Shown one piece after another: positions 50,151-58,270 of a DNA stretch of 64,000 nucleotides. A model generated the notes under the pieces. It ran no database searches. It was given only the letters and a program-made list of their open reading frames with translations, and was not told the DNA's origin. Source of the stretch: Streptomyces antibioticus (GTDB lineage Bacteria > Actinomycetota > Actinomycetes > Streptomycetales > Streptomycetaceae); assembly GCF_001514065.1 (NCBI RefSeq), contig NZ_KQ948422.1, positions 1,240,001 to 1,304,000 of the forward strand, written 5' to 3'. Both the position numbers and the translations under genes were made by a program. The stretch's first letter is position 1; every line of letters begins with the position of its first letter.

Positions 50151-52631
50151 ATGACTGGGAGCGGCGAGGACGCGCACCGGGCGCCGGGACAGCTGGCCGC
50201 ACTGCTGATCGACGCCTCGACGGAGGCGATCGGCGCGGCCGGGGGTCATGCCGGCGGTGTCTACCTGCGCTCGCACACCCCGGGCGTGCTGCGGCTGGCC
50301 GTCCTCGCCGGACTGCCGGGGCCGCTGTTCAAGCCCTGGTGGCGGCTGCACGTCGACCGGCCCTTCCCCGTCGCCGACGCCTACCGGCTCGGGGTGGACG
50401 TGGTGCTGCCGAACGCCACGGAGACGATGCGCCGCTATCCGCAGTTCGCGGCGGGCCTGCCGTTCCAGTTCGGGTCGTTGTACGTGCCCGTGGTGGGGCC
50501 GTCGGCGACGTACGGCGTGCTGACCGTGCTGCGGCCCGCGGCCGCCGACGCCGCCGAGCTGCTGTCGGCGCGGGAGCGGTTGACACGGGTCGCCGAGGAG
50601 CTGGCCGCTCGTCTGGAGGGTCACCCGGAGACCGTCGTCTGGGGCGGTGAGCCCCTGTGCGTACGGCCGCCGACCACGCACCCGGCCGAGGGGCGGCTGG
50701 GGCGGTTCGCCTGGGACCCGGCGAGCGGCGTCGTCACCGCCGACGCACCGCTGCACGCCCTGCTCGGGGTGGCGCCGACCGAGTTCGACGGCACGGTCGA
50801 GGCGCTCGCGGAGGCGCTGTCCCCGGCCGACACGGAACGGGTGCTGGCGGCGCTCCAGGAGACCGCGGCGAGCCGGCCCCCGCCGTCGCTGCCGCTGTAT
50901 GTGCGGGCCCCGGACGGCGGCCTGCGGCTCATGGAGTTCTGGACCCCGGACCCAGGCCCGGAGGGCTCGGACACCCGGCCCGTGCGGGGGTTCGTCCTCG
51001 ATCCGAGGCCCTCGGTGGCGGGCGACGCGGCCGCCGACCTGCTGCCGGAGGGCGTGTTCTGTCTGGACCGGCTGGGGCTGGTCGCCTACGCCAACCCGCG
51101 CGCCGCCCAGCTGCTGCAACGACCGCGGGACCTGCTCCTCGGGCGTTCGCTGTGGGACGGCGTGCCCTGGCTGAACCAGCCCGACTTCGAGGACCATCTG
51201 CGCAGCGCCCTGCTGTCGCCGGACCCGGCCCATCTGCACGTGCGGCGGCCGCCCGACCCGGCGAACGACTCCTACGAGGGCGACTGGCTGGAGCTGTCGG
51301 TGTATCCGGGCCCGGACGTGCTGACCTGCACGGTCCAGCCCACGAGCCGGATGCCGGACTCGGCGGAGGCGGCGGGCGGCGCCGGTACGGCCGGCGCGTC
51401 CTCGCTGGCCCCGCTGTACCGGCCGATCGTGCTCGCCATCGCCCTGACGGAGGCCGTCACCGCCCGTCAGGTCTCCGCCGTGGTGATGCGGGAGCTGCTG
51501 CCGGCGTTCGGCGGCCGGCGGTTCGCGCTCTACCTCCTTCAGGACCGGCATCTGTTCCTGGCCTGGGAGTCCGGTTTCCCGCCGGGATTCCTCGCCCCGT
51601 TCGACGGCGTGGGCCTCGACGCGCAGCTGCCCGGCGTCGAGACGCTCACCACCGGCCGGCCGCTCTTCTTCGACTCGATGGAGCAGCTCTCCGCCGCCTA
51701 CCCGGGCATCGCGCTGGACGCGACGGAGGGCGCCCGTGCCTTCCTGCCGCTGATCGCCTCGGGACGCCCGGTCGGCTCCTGCATCCTGGGCTTCGACGGA
51801 CGGCACAGCTTCAGCGGCGAGGAGCGTTCGGTGCTGACCGCGCTCGCCGGGCTGATCGCCCACGCCATGGAGAAGGCCCAGCGCTACGAGAGCGAGGCCT
51901 CGCTGGCCCGCGGCCTCCAGCAGGCGCTGCTGCCCCGGCGGCTGACGGACCATCCGCTGGTGGAGACCGCCGGGCGCTATCTGCCGGGCACCCAGGGCAT
52001 GGAGGTCGGCGGCGACTGGTACGACGTCGTCGAGTCGGGGGACGGCCTGGCCCTGGTGATCGGGGACGTCCAGGGCCACGGTGTGCAGGCCGCCGCGACC
52101 ATGGGGCAACTGCGCAGCGCGGTGCGGGCGTTCGCGCTCGGCGACCGGCCGCCGGACGAGGTGATGAGCGGTACGAACCATCTCCTCATCGACCTCGATC
52201 CCGGTCAGTTCGCCAGCTGCTGCTACATCCGGCTCGACCCGGCCACCGGACTCGCCCGCGCCGCCCGGGCCGGCCATCCCCCGCCCCTGCTGCGCAACCC
52301 CGACGGCAGCACCCGCGTCCTCGACCTGCCCGGCGGTGTCGTCCTCGGTGTCGATCCCGGGGCCCGGTACCCGGTCACCGAGTTGCAGGTGGAGCCCGGC
52401 GCCGTCCTCGCGCTCTACACCGACGGTCTCGTCGAGCGGCCCGGCATCGACATCGACGACGGCATCAGCGCCCTGCGGCTGGCCCTGACCCGGGCCGGCA
52501 ACCCCTCGACCCGCCTCGCGGATCTGGCCGACCGCCTCACCACGGCGGCCCGGCACACCGCCGAACGGCCGGACGACATCGCCCTGCTGCTGGCGACACG
52601 GCGCCCGGAGCGAAGGCGGCGGCAGCGATGA
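50151..52631 (+). CDS. Multi-sensor SpoIIE phosphatase (GAF-PAS-PAS-GAF-PP2C)
   Basis: 826 residues. GAF-like domain 1 about 15-165 (GGVYLRSHTPGVLRLAVLAGLPG, PFQFGSLYVPVVGPSATYGVLTVLRP); PAS-like 185-285; second PAS 300-400 (GVFCLDRLGLVAYANPRAAQLLQRPRDLLLGRSLWDGVPWL); GAF 2 435-590 (RRFALYLLQDRHLFLAWESGFPPG, AFLPLIASGRPVGSCILGF); SpoIIE phosphatase 605-820 (LARGLQQALLPRRL, EVGGDWYDV, VIGDVQGHGVQAAATMGQLRSAV, LALYTDGLVERPGIDIDDG). A cytoplasmic multi-input regulator of anti-anti-sigma factors. ATG at 50151 is the first start after the repetitive gap. Confidence 0.92.
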   Translation: MTGSGEDAHRAPGQLAALLIDASTEAIGAAGGHAGGVYLRSHTPGVLRLAVLAGLPGPLFKPWWRLHVDRPFPVADAYRLGVDVVLPNATETMRRYPQFAAGLPFQFGSLYVPVVGPSATYGVLTVLRPAAADAAELLSARERLTRVAEELAARLEGHPETVVWGGEPLCVRPPTTHPAEGRLGRFAWDPASGVVTADAPLHALLGVAPTEFDGTVEALAEALSPADTERVLAALQETAASRPPPSLPLYVRAPDGGLRLMEFWTPDPGPEGSDTRPVRGFVLDPRPSVAGDAAADLLPEGVFCLDRLGLVAYANPRAAQLLQRPRDLLLGRSLWDGVPWLNQPDFEDHLRSALLSPDPAHLHVRRPPDPANDSYEGDWLELSVYPGPDVLTCTVQPTSRMPDSAEAAGGAGTAGASSLAPLYRPIVLAIALTEAVTARQVSAVVMRELLPAFGGRRFALYLLQDRHLFLAWESGFPPGFLAPFDGVGLDAQLPGVETLTTGRPLFFDSMEQLSAAYPGIALDATEGARAFLPLIASGRPVGSCILGFDGRHSFSGEERSVLTALAGLIAHAMEKAQRYESEASLARGLQQALLPRRLTDHPLVETAGRYLPGTQGMEVGGDWYDVVESGDGLALVIGDVQGHGVQAAATMGQLRSAVRAFALGDRPPDEVMSGTNHLLIDLDPGQFASCCYIRLDPATGLARAARAGHPPPLLRNPDGSTRVLDLPGGVVLGVDPGARYPVTELQVEPGAVLALYTDGLVERPGIDIDDGISALRLALTRAGNPSTRLADLADRLTTAARHTAERPDDIALLLATRRPERRRRQR

Positions 52632-52754
52632 GCCGCCGCGACACCGTGGCTGCGGCGCCCGGAACTGCGTGGACGGTGCCTAGGTACCGTGCAGGTCGTG
52701 TCACAGACCGTGACGCCCCTCGCCTCCTGGGGCCGTGCAGTGTAGACATGGCAC

Positions 52755-55430
52755 ATGGGCCGACTCTCGCAGCGTGACGCAGGCCCGTCGCGGCGCGGGC
52801 GGGCGGAGGTGCGGTCGGCGCTGGGCGGACGCAGCGTCGCCGGGCAGGTGTTCGTCCTCCAGGTCGTGATCGTGCTGCTGCTGGTCGTGGCCGCCGTGGT
52901 GGCCCTGGTGCTCCAGGTGCGGCACGACAGCACGACCGAGGCCCGCAACCGCTCGGTCGCCGTCGCCCAGGCCTTCGCCAACGCGCCGGGCACCCGCGAG
53001 GCCCTGGACGACCCCAACCCGACGGCGGTGCTGCAACCCCGGGCCGAGGCCGCGCGCAAGGCGACCGGCGTCGACTTCATCGTCGTACTCAACACCGACG
53101 GCATCCGCTACACGCACCCCAAGCCGGACCGTATCGGGAAGAAGTTCGTCGGCAATCTCGAGCCCGCGCTGGCCGGGCAGGTGGTGACCGAGGAGATCAA
53201 CGGGACCATCGGGCAGCTGGTGCAGGCGATCGTGCCGATCAAGGACCCGGACGGGAAGGTCGTCGGCGCGGTGTCGGCCGGTATCACCACGGCCCACGTG
53301 GGCGGCACCGCGAACCAGCAGCTGCCGTTGCTGATCGCCATGGCGGCCGGCGGGCTGGCGGTGGCGACGGCGGGCACGGCCCTGGTCAGCAGACGGTTGC
53401 AGCGCCAGACGCACGGCCTGGGTCCGCACGAGATGACCCGCATGTACGAACACCACGACGCGGTGCTGCACTCGGTGCGCGAGGGCGTGCTCATAGCGGA
53501 CGGCGAGGGGCGGCTCCTGCTCGCCAACGACGAGGCGCACCGGCTGCTGCATCTGCCCGCGGACGCCGAGGGCCGGCAGGTCGTCGACCTCGGTCTGCCG
53601 CCGGACACCGCGGATCTGCTGGCCTCCGGGCGGGTCGCGACGGACGAGGTGCACCTGGTCGGCGACCGGCTGCTGGTCATCAACCAGCGGGCCACGGAGC
53701 TGGAGGCCGGCCCGGCGGGCACCGTGGCGACCCTGCGCGACTCCACGGAGCTGCGGGCCCTGTCGGGCCGGGCGGAGGCGGCGCGGGAGCGGCTGAACAT
53801 GCTCTACGACGCCGGGGTGGGCATCGGCACCAGCCTGGACGTGACCCGTACCGCCGAGGAGCTGGCGGAGCTGGTCGTGCCCCGGTTCGCGGATTTCGCC
53901 ACGGTGGACCTGTTCGACGCGGTGCTCGGCGGCGGGCAGCCGGAGGCCGGGACCGAGCTGCGGCGCACGGCGTTCAGCGGCATCCGCAAGGACGCGCCGC
54001 TGTACCCGGTGGGCGAGCGGATGCGGCTGGTGGCGTCGGCTCCGCAGGCCCGTGCCCTGCGCTCCGGTCAGGCGGTCCTGGAATCCCGGCTGGCGGAGTC
54101 GCCGGGCTGGCGGGCCCAGGATCTGGAACGCACCTCGCAGGTCCTGGAGTTCGGCATCCACTCGCTGATCGCCGTGCCGCTGCGGGCGGGCGCGCTGGTC
54201 CTGGGCGTGGTCAACTTCTGGCGCTCGCAGAAGCCGGAGCCCTTCGACACCGACGAAGTGGCCCTGGCGGAGGAGCTGGTGACGCGGGCGGCGGTCTCCA
54301 TCGACAACTCCCGCCGCTACACACGCGAGCACACCATGGCGGTCACGCTCCAGCGCAGCCTGCTGCCCCGCAGCCTGCCCGAGCAGAACGCCCTGGACAT
54401 CGCCTACCGCTACCTGCCCGCGCAGGCGGGGGTCGGTGGCGACTGGTTCGACGTCCTTCCCCTGTCCGGCGCCCGGGTCGCACTGGTCGTCGGCGACGTC
54501 GTCGGCCACGGGCTGCACGCGGCGGCGACGATGGGCCGGCTGCGCACCGCGGTCCACAACTTCTCCTCGCTCGACCTGCCGCCCGACGAACTGCTGGTCC
54601 TGCTGGACGAACTCGTCGGCCGCATCGACCAGGACGAGACCCAGGAGGGTGACAGCGCCCCGGTGACCGGCGCGACCTGTCTGTACGCCGTCTACGACCC
54701 CGTCTCCCGGCGCTGCACCCTGGCCCGCGCCGGCCATCCGCCGCCCGCGCTGATCCACCCCGACGGCAGCGTGGAGTTCCCCGACGTGCCCGCCGGTCCC
54801 CCGCTGGGCCTGGGCGGCCTGCCGTTCGAGACCGTCGACCTCGAACTCGCCGAGGGCAGCAGGCTGGTGCTGTACACGGACGGACTGGTCGAGGACCGGG
54901 AGCGGGACATCGACGTGGGTCTGGAGCTGCTGGCCGCCGCGCTGGAGCGGGCCGGGGAGACGCCCGAGGAGACCTGCCAGGTCGTGCTGGACTCCAAGCT
55001 GACGGCCCGCCCCAGCGACGACATCGCCCTGATCGTGGCCCGCACCCGGGCGCTCGACCCCGGCCGGGTCGCCGAGTGGCAGGTGCCGTCCGACCCGGCG
55101 GCGGTCGGGCGCGTCCGGGCCGACGTCAGCCGGCAGCTGGCCCAATGGGGCCTGGAGGAGCTGGAGTTCACCACTGAGCTGATCCTGAGCGAGCTGGTGA
55201 CCAACGCGATCCGCTACGGCGGTGAGCCCATCCGGGTCCGGATGCTGTACGACCGCAGCCTGATCTGCGAGGTCTTCGACAGCAGCAGCACCTCGCCCCA
55301 TCTGCGCTACGCGACGATGACGGACGAGGGCGGCCGCGGCCTGTTCCTGGTCGCGCAGCTCGCCGAGCGCTGGGGCACCCGCTACACGCCCGGGGGCAAG
55401 GTCATCTGGGCGGAGCAGCCGGTGCCGTAA
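52755..55430 (+). CDS. Membrane sensor SpoIIE phosphatase with HATPase (Cache-PAS-GAF-PP2C-HATPase)
   Basis: 891 residues. Membrane helix 30-52, extracellular single Cache/CitA-like sensor 55-185 (GVDFIVVLNTDGIRYTHPKPDRIGKKFVGNLEPALAGQ), second helix 190-212, PAS 225-325, GAF 340-510, SpoIIE phosphatase 535-745 (VTLQRSLLPRSLPEQ, VGGDWFDV, GDVVGHGLHAAATMGRLRTAV), and an anti-sigma-kinase-type HATPase at 765-885 (LILSELVTNAIRYG, DEGGRGLFLVAQLAERWG). One protein thus senses a dicarboxylate-like outside signal and holds both phosphatase and kinase-like parts. Its promoter may be leaderless; no ribosome site is seen. Confidence 0.93.
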   Translation: MGRLSQRDAGPSRRGRAEVRSALGGRSVAGQVFVLQVVIVLLLVVAAVVALVLQVRHDSTTEARNRSVAVAQAFANAPGTREALDDPNPTAVLQPRAEAARKATGVDFIVVLNTDGIRYTHPKPDRIGKKFVGNLEPALAGQVVTEEINGTIGQLVQAIVPIKDPDGKVVGAVSAGITTAHVGGTANQQLPLLIAMAAGGLAVATAGTALVSRRLQRQTHGLGPHEMTRMYEHHDAVLHSVREGVLIADGEGRLLLANDEAHRLLHLPADAEGRQVVDLGLPPDTADLLASGRVATDEVHLVGDRLLVINQRATELEAGPAGTVATLRDSTELRALSGRAEAARERLNMLYDAGVGIGTSLDVTRTAEELAELVVPRFADFATVDLFDAVLGGGQPEAGTELRRTAFSGIRKDAPLYPVGERMRLVASAPQARALRSGQAVLESRLAESPGWRAQDLERTSQVLEFGIHSLIAVPLRAGALVLGVVNFWRSQKPEPFDTDEVALAEELVTRAAVSIDNSRRYTREHTMAVTLQRSLLPRSLPEQNALDIAYRYLPAQAGVGGDWFDVLPLSGARVALVVGDVVGHGLHAAATMGRLRTAVHNFSSLDLPPDELLVLLDELVGRIDQDETQEGDSAPVTGATCLYAVYDPVSRRCTLARAGHPPPALIHPDGSVEFPDVPAGPPLGLGGLPFETVDLELAEGSRLVLYTDGLVEDRERDIDVGLELLAAALERAGETPEETCQVVLDSKLTARPSDDIALIVARTRALDPGRVAEWQVPSDPAAVGRVRADVSRQLAQWGLEELEFTTELILSELVTNAIRYGGEPIRVRMLYDRSLICEVFDSSSTSPHLRYATMTDEGGRGLFLVAQLAERWGTRYTPGGKVIWAEQPVP

Positions 55431-55493
55431 CCGGCCTGCTCTCGTTCATTGGTACGAACCTTCTACCGAAAGGCTGTTCTTCACGCGCGGCGT

Positions 55494-55516
55494 CTGATAG
55501 GAAACCTTCCTATCAG
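55494..55516. promoter_or_regulatory. Perfect palindrome upstream of chitosanase gene
   Basis: CTGATAGGAA (55494-55503), ACC, TTCCTATCAG (55507-55516): perfect 10-bp arms, 48 bases before the start codon. Chitosanase genes of actinomycetes are known to carry a conserved palindrome bound by the ROK-family repressor CsnR; this is probably that site. Confidence 0.7.
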
Positions 55517-55564
55517 TGTTAGGTACGGCCAACTCCCCACCCCCCACCTCCCTTTGGAGACGCC

Positions 55565-56386
55565 GTGAAGCACCCAGCGCGCACCTCGCGCCGCACCCTC
55601 CTCACCCTGATCGGCGCGTCCCTGGTGTCGGTCCCGCTCCTCAACAACTCACCCCGTGCCGCCGCGACTTCCGCCGCGGTCGGACTCGACGACCCGGCGA
55701 AGAAGGAGATCGCCATGAAGCTGGTGTCGAGCGCGGAGAACTCCTCGCTCGACTGGAAGGCGCAGTACAAGTACATCGAGGACATCGGCGACGGCCGCGG
55801 CTACACCGCGGGCATCATCGGGTTCTGCTCGGGCACCGGCGACATGCTCGACCTCGTCGAGCTCTACACCGACCGCAAGCCCGGCAACGTCCTCGCCCGC
55901 TATCTGCCGGCGCTCCGCCGGGTCGACGGCACCGACTCACACTCCGGTCTGGACCCGAACTTCCCGGCGGACTGGCGCCGGGCCGCACAGGACACGGAGT
56001 TCCAGCGGGCCCAGAACGACGAGCGCGACCGCGTGTACTTCAACCCCGCGGTCCGCCAGGGCAAGACGGACGGACTGCGCGTGCTCGGCCAGTTCGCCTA
56101 CTACGACGCCATCGTCATGCACGGCGACGGCGACGACCCGACCAGCTTCCGCAACATCCGCAGGCGGGCGCTGAACCGGGCCAAGCCGCCGGCCCAGGGC
56201 GGCGACGAGGTCACCTACCTCAACGCCTTCCTGGACGCCCGGGTGTGGGCCATGAAGCAGGAGGAGGCCCACAGCGACACCAGCCGCGTCGACACGGCCC
56301 AGCGGGTGTTCCTGCGCAAGGGCAACCTCGACCTGAACCCGCCGCTGGACTGGAAGGTGTACGGCGACAGCTACCACATAGGCTGA
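55565..56386 (+). CDS. csnA: Secreted GH46 chitosanase
   Basis: 273 residues. The N terminus carries a twin-arginine-type signal (SRRTLLTLIGASLVSVPLL, to about residue 36). The mature enzyme shows the GH46 signature: Glu58 in SSAENSSLDW is the acid/base and Asp76 in EDIGDGRGYTAGIIGF is the second catalytic residue, 18 residues apart as in the N174 enzyme. YFNPAVRQGKTDGLRVLGQFAYYDAIVMHG and the terminal NPPLDWKVYGDSYHIG complete the fold. It cleaves chitosan internally outside the cell. Expression is probably held by a CsnR-type repressor at the palindrome upstream. Confidence 0.95.
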   Translation: MKHPARTSRRTLLTLIGASLVSVPLLNNSPRAAATSAAVGLDDPAKKEIAMKLVSSAENSSLDWKAQYKYIEDIGDGRGYTAGIIGFCSGTGDMLDLVELYTDRKPGNVLARYLPALRRVDGTDSHSGLDPNFPADWRRAAQDTEFQRAQNDERDRVYFNPAVRQGKTDGLRVLGQFAYYDAIVMHGDGDDPTSFRNIRRRALNRAKPPAQGGDEVTYLNAFLDARVWAMKQEEAHSDTSRVDTAQRVFLRKGNLDLNPPLDWKVYGDSYHIG

Positions 56387-56413
56387 CCGCCCCGGGGGGC
56401 ACCGCGGTCCCGG

Positions 56414-57412
56414 CTACGGGCGCTGACCGATGCGGTCCACGACACCCAGCTCCTCACGGGCACGCAGCTCGTGGTACCAGTCGTGATGCTTGAACCTCCC
56501 GTCGACCAGGTCCGCGGTGCTCCCCTTCAGCCGCAGCCCCAGGTACGTGTAGTCCGTCGCGTCGAAGATGAACGCGAAGTCGAACTTCGGGTAGGAGACG
56601 GCGACTCCCTTGCGGCCGAGGCCGTCCAGCGCGTCGCGGTCGATCCGGATGCCGTGGATCCGGGCGACCGCCTCGAAGGTGGCCGCCTCCAGCCCTGGCG
56701 GCATGATCCGCGGGACCACGAAGAGCTGGACGGCGTTGGCGAACGCCACGCCGTCGATGTCCTCCTGACGCATCGGCGTCTCGCGGACCTCACCCGTTCC
56801 CACGTCCGCATTCGCCATCTTGTCGTCGAGGCTGATGCCCATCCGCAGCCTGTCCAGGAGCTCGTCCGGCTGCGTCGGCCACTGCGCCAGCTGGGCGTAC
56901 CTGGTCGGCGGCCACATCACCTGGTGCTCGCCGAGCGGCGGATCGCGGTGGACCTTGCCGTACTCCTGGCGCCTGGAGGGCTTGGAGCCGTCCACGGACG
57001 TCCAGCTCTCGTCCGTCCAGGTCTTGCGCTTCCCGTCCTTCACATAGGTCCGGGTGACGAACATCCTCGTGTACACGTACTGGTCGTCGCGCGGAATCGG
57101 CGTCCCGGCGCTGTCGGCACGGGATCGCACCGCGGCCTTGTGCAGCAGCTCGGCCGCGCTGAGCGTCCCCATCCGCGAGGCGTCCGCGCCCCCGCTCCCG
57201 CCGTGCCGGCCGGCCACGACCACGCCACCGGCGACCGCCGCCGTGGCGGTCCCCACCACCGCGACCCTGAGCATCAGCCGCCGCGACAGATCGCCCGGGC
57301 GGCCCTCCCGCACGATGGCGCGCCGCAGCCGGGCGCGGGCCGCGAAACGGGCGTCGTCGGTGAGCGGGGCCACGTCGGCCTCGAACTCGCGTACCACGGT
57401 GAGGTCATCCAC
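56414..57412 (-). CDS. CU044_5270-family membrane protein paired with ECF sigma factor
   Basis: 332 residues. Short cytoplasmic N terminus (VVREFEADVAPLTDDARFAARARLRRAI), one membrane helix (LMLRVAVVGTATAAVAGGVVVAG) and a large outer domain (YVYTRMFVTRTYVKDGKRKTWTDESWTSVDGSKPSRRQEYG, GRKGVAVSYPKFDFAFIFDATDYTYLGLRL). This is the CU044_5270 family, which in actinomycetes accompanies ECF sigma factors. GTG start overlaps the sigma stop by 8 bases, so translation is coupled. Anti-sigma function is likely but no known anti-sigma motif is visible. Confidence 0.85.
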   Translation of the reverse strand: MDDLTVVREFEADVAPLTDDARFAARARLRRAIVREGRPGDLSRRLMLRVAVVGTATAAVAGGVVVAGRHGGSGGADASRMGTLSAAELLHKAAVRSRADSAGTPIPRDDQYVYTRMFVTRTYVKDGKRKTWTDESWTSVDGSKPSRRQEYGKVHRDPPLGEHQVMWPPTRYAQLAQWPTQPDELLDRLRMGISLDDKMANADVGTGEVRETPMRQEDIDGVAFANAVQLFVVPRIMPPGLEAATFEAVARIHGIRIDRDALDGLGRKGVAVSYPKFDFAFIFDATDYTYLGLRLKGSTADLVDGRFKHHDWYHELRAREELGVVDRIGQRP

Positions 57413-58058
57413 GACCGGTCTCCTCGTTCTCCTCGTGCAGGGCTGTGGGGTCCGCCCCGCCCAGTGCGTCGCGCAGCCTGGTCCGCGCCCGGTTGAGCCG
57501 TGAGCGCACCGTGCCCACGGGGATGCCGAGGGCCTCGGCGGCCTCGGCGTAGTCGAGATCGCCCCAGGCGATCACCAGCAGCACGTCCCGGTACCGTGCG
57601 GGCAACTTCGCGAGTGCGCCCGCCAGTTGGGCGCGGGAGTGCTCGGCACCGACCCTCGCCACCACCCGGTCGGCCAGTGCCTCTCCGCCGTCGCCGGTCC
57701 CCGTCGTGGCGACCCGTGAGAACGCCCTGAGCCGCCGTGCCTCGGCGCGCCGGTGCTGGCCGACGAGGTTGGTGACGATGCCGTACAGCCACGGGCGGGC
57801 GTGCGGCCGCGACAGGTCGTAGCGGTGGCGCTGCTGGAACGCGATGACGAAGGTCTCGGCCATCAGGTCGTCGGCCGCCTCGGCGCCGAGGCGTCGGGCC
57901 GCGTAGCGGTGGATGTCGTCGGCGTAGCGGTGGAAGAGGATCTCGAAGGCGTCGGGCTCCTCCCGCGAACGTCCGACGACCGAGGCGTCGGACTCGACAC
58001 CGTCGCGGGGAACGACGTCGGGAAGGTCCTCGACGCGCGGATCGCCTGTCGATTGCAT
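57405..58058 (-). CDS. ECF RNA polymerase sigma factor
   Basis: 217 residues. Region 2 (FEILFHRYADDIHRYAARRLGAEAADDLMAETFVIAFQQRHRYD), RPWLYGIVTNLVGQHRRAEARRL, and region 4 (LAKLPARYRDVLLVIAWGDLDYAEAAEALGIPVGTVRSRLNRARTRLRDAL). An acidic 35-residue N-terminal extension precedes region 2. AAGGGA stands before ATG. Immediately followed by the CU044_5270 membrane partner. The divergent region to the ferredoxin reductase gene holds repeats that might control either gene. Confidence 0.9.
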   Translation of the reverse strand: MQSTGDPRVEDLPDVVPRDGVESDASVVGRSREEPDAFEILFHRYADDIHRYAARRLGAEAADDLMAETFVIAFQQRHRYDLSRPHARPWLYGIVTNLVGQHRRAEARRLRAFSRVATTGTGDGGEALADRVVARVGAEHSRAQLAGALAKLPARYRDVLLVIAWGDLDYAEAAEALGIPVGTVRSRLNRARTRLRDALGGADPTALHEENEETGRG

Positions 58059-58157
58059 GCGGTTCCCTTGAGGTCATGGGCATGGTCGACTGCTGTTGGC
58101 CGATGCCCGTGATCGGGTTCCCGCGCCGCATGAGAGAGTGCTCGCACGGCCCGTCCG

Positions 58158-58185
58158 GCTCATAAAGTAGCCTTATGAGCTCATA
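58158..58185. promoter_or_regulatory. Three GCTCATA half-sites between sigma and reductase genes
   Basis: GCTCATAA (58158-58165) and its perfect inverse TTATGAGC (58173-58180), which in turn overlaps the perfect 12-base palindrome TATGAGCTCATA (58174-58185). This gives three half-sites in alternating orientation about 85-110 bases from either start codon. Confidence 0.6.
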
Positions 58186-58205
58186 GATCGGACCCGCGTA
58201 CCGAC

Positions 58206-58227
58206 TTAGGCATGCCTTAGTTTAGGC
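58206..58227. promoter_or_regulatory. Possible DtxR/DmdR-type iron box upstream of reductase
   Basis: Two TTAG-type half elements, TTAGGCATGCC then TTAGTTTAGGC; the second differs at one base from the left 11 bases of known Streptomyces iron boxes, while the right arm is poorly kept. 44 bases ahead of the start codon. Confidence 0.4.
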
Positions 58228-58270
58228 TTCCCGTCGAGATCGCTTGTCGCCTCTCGAAGGGAACCAGATC

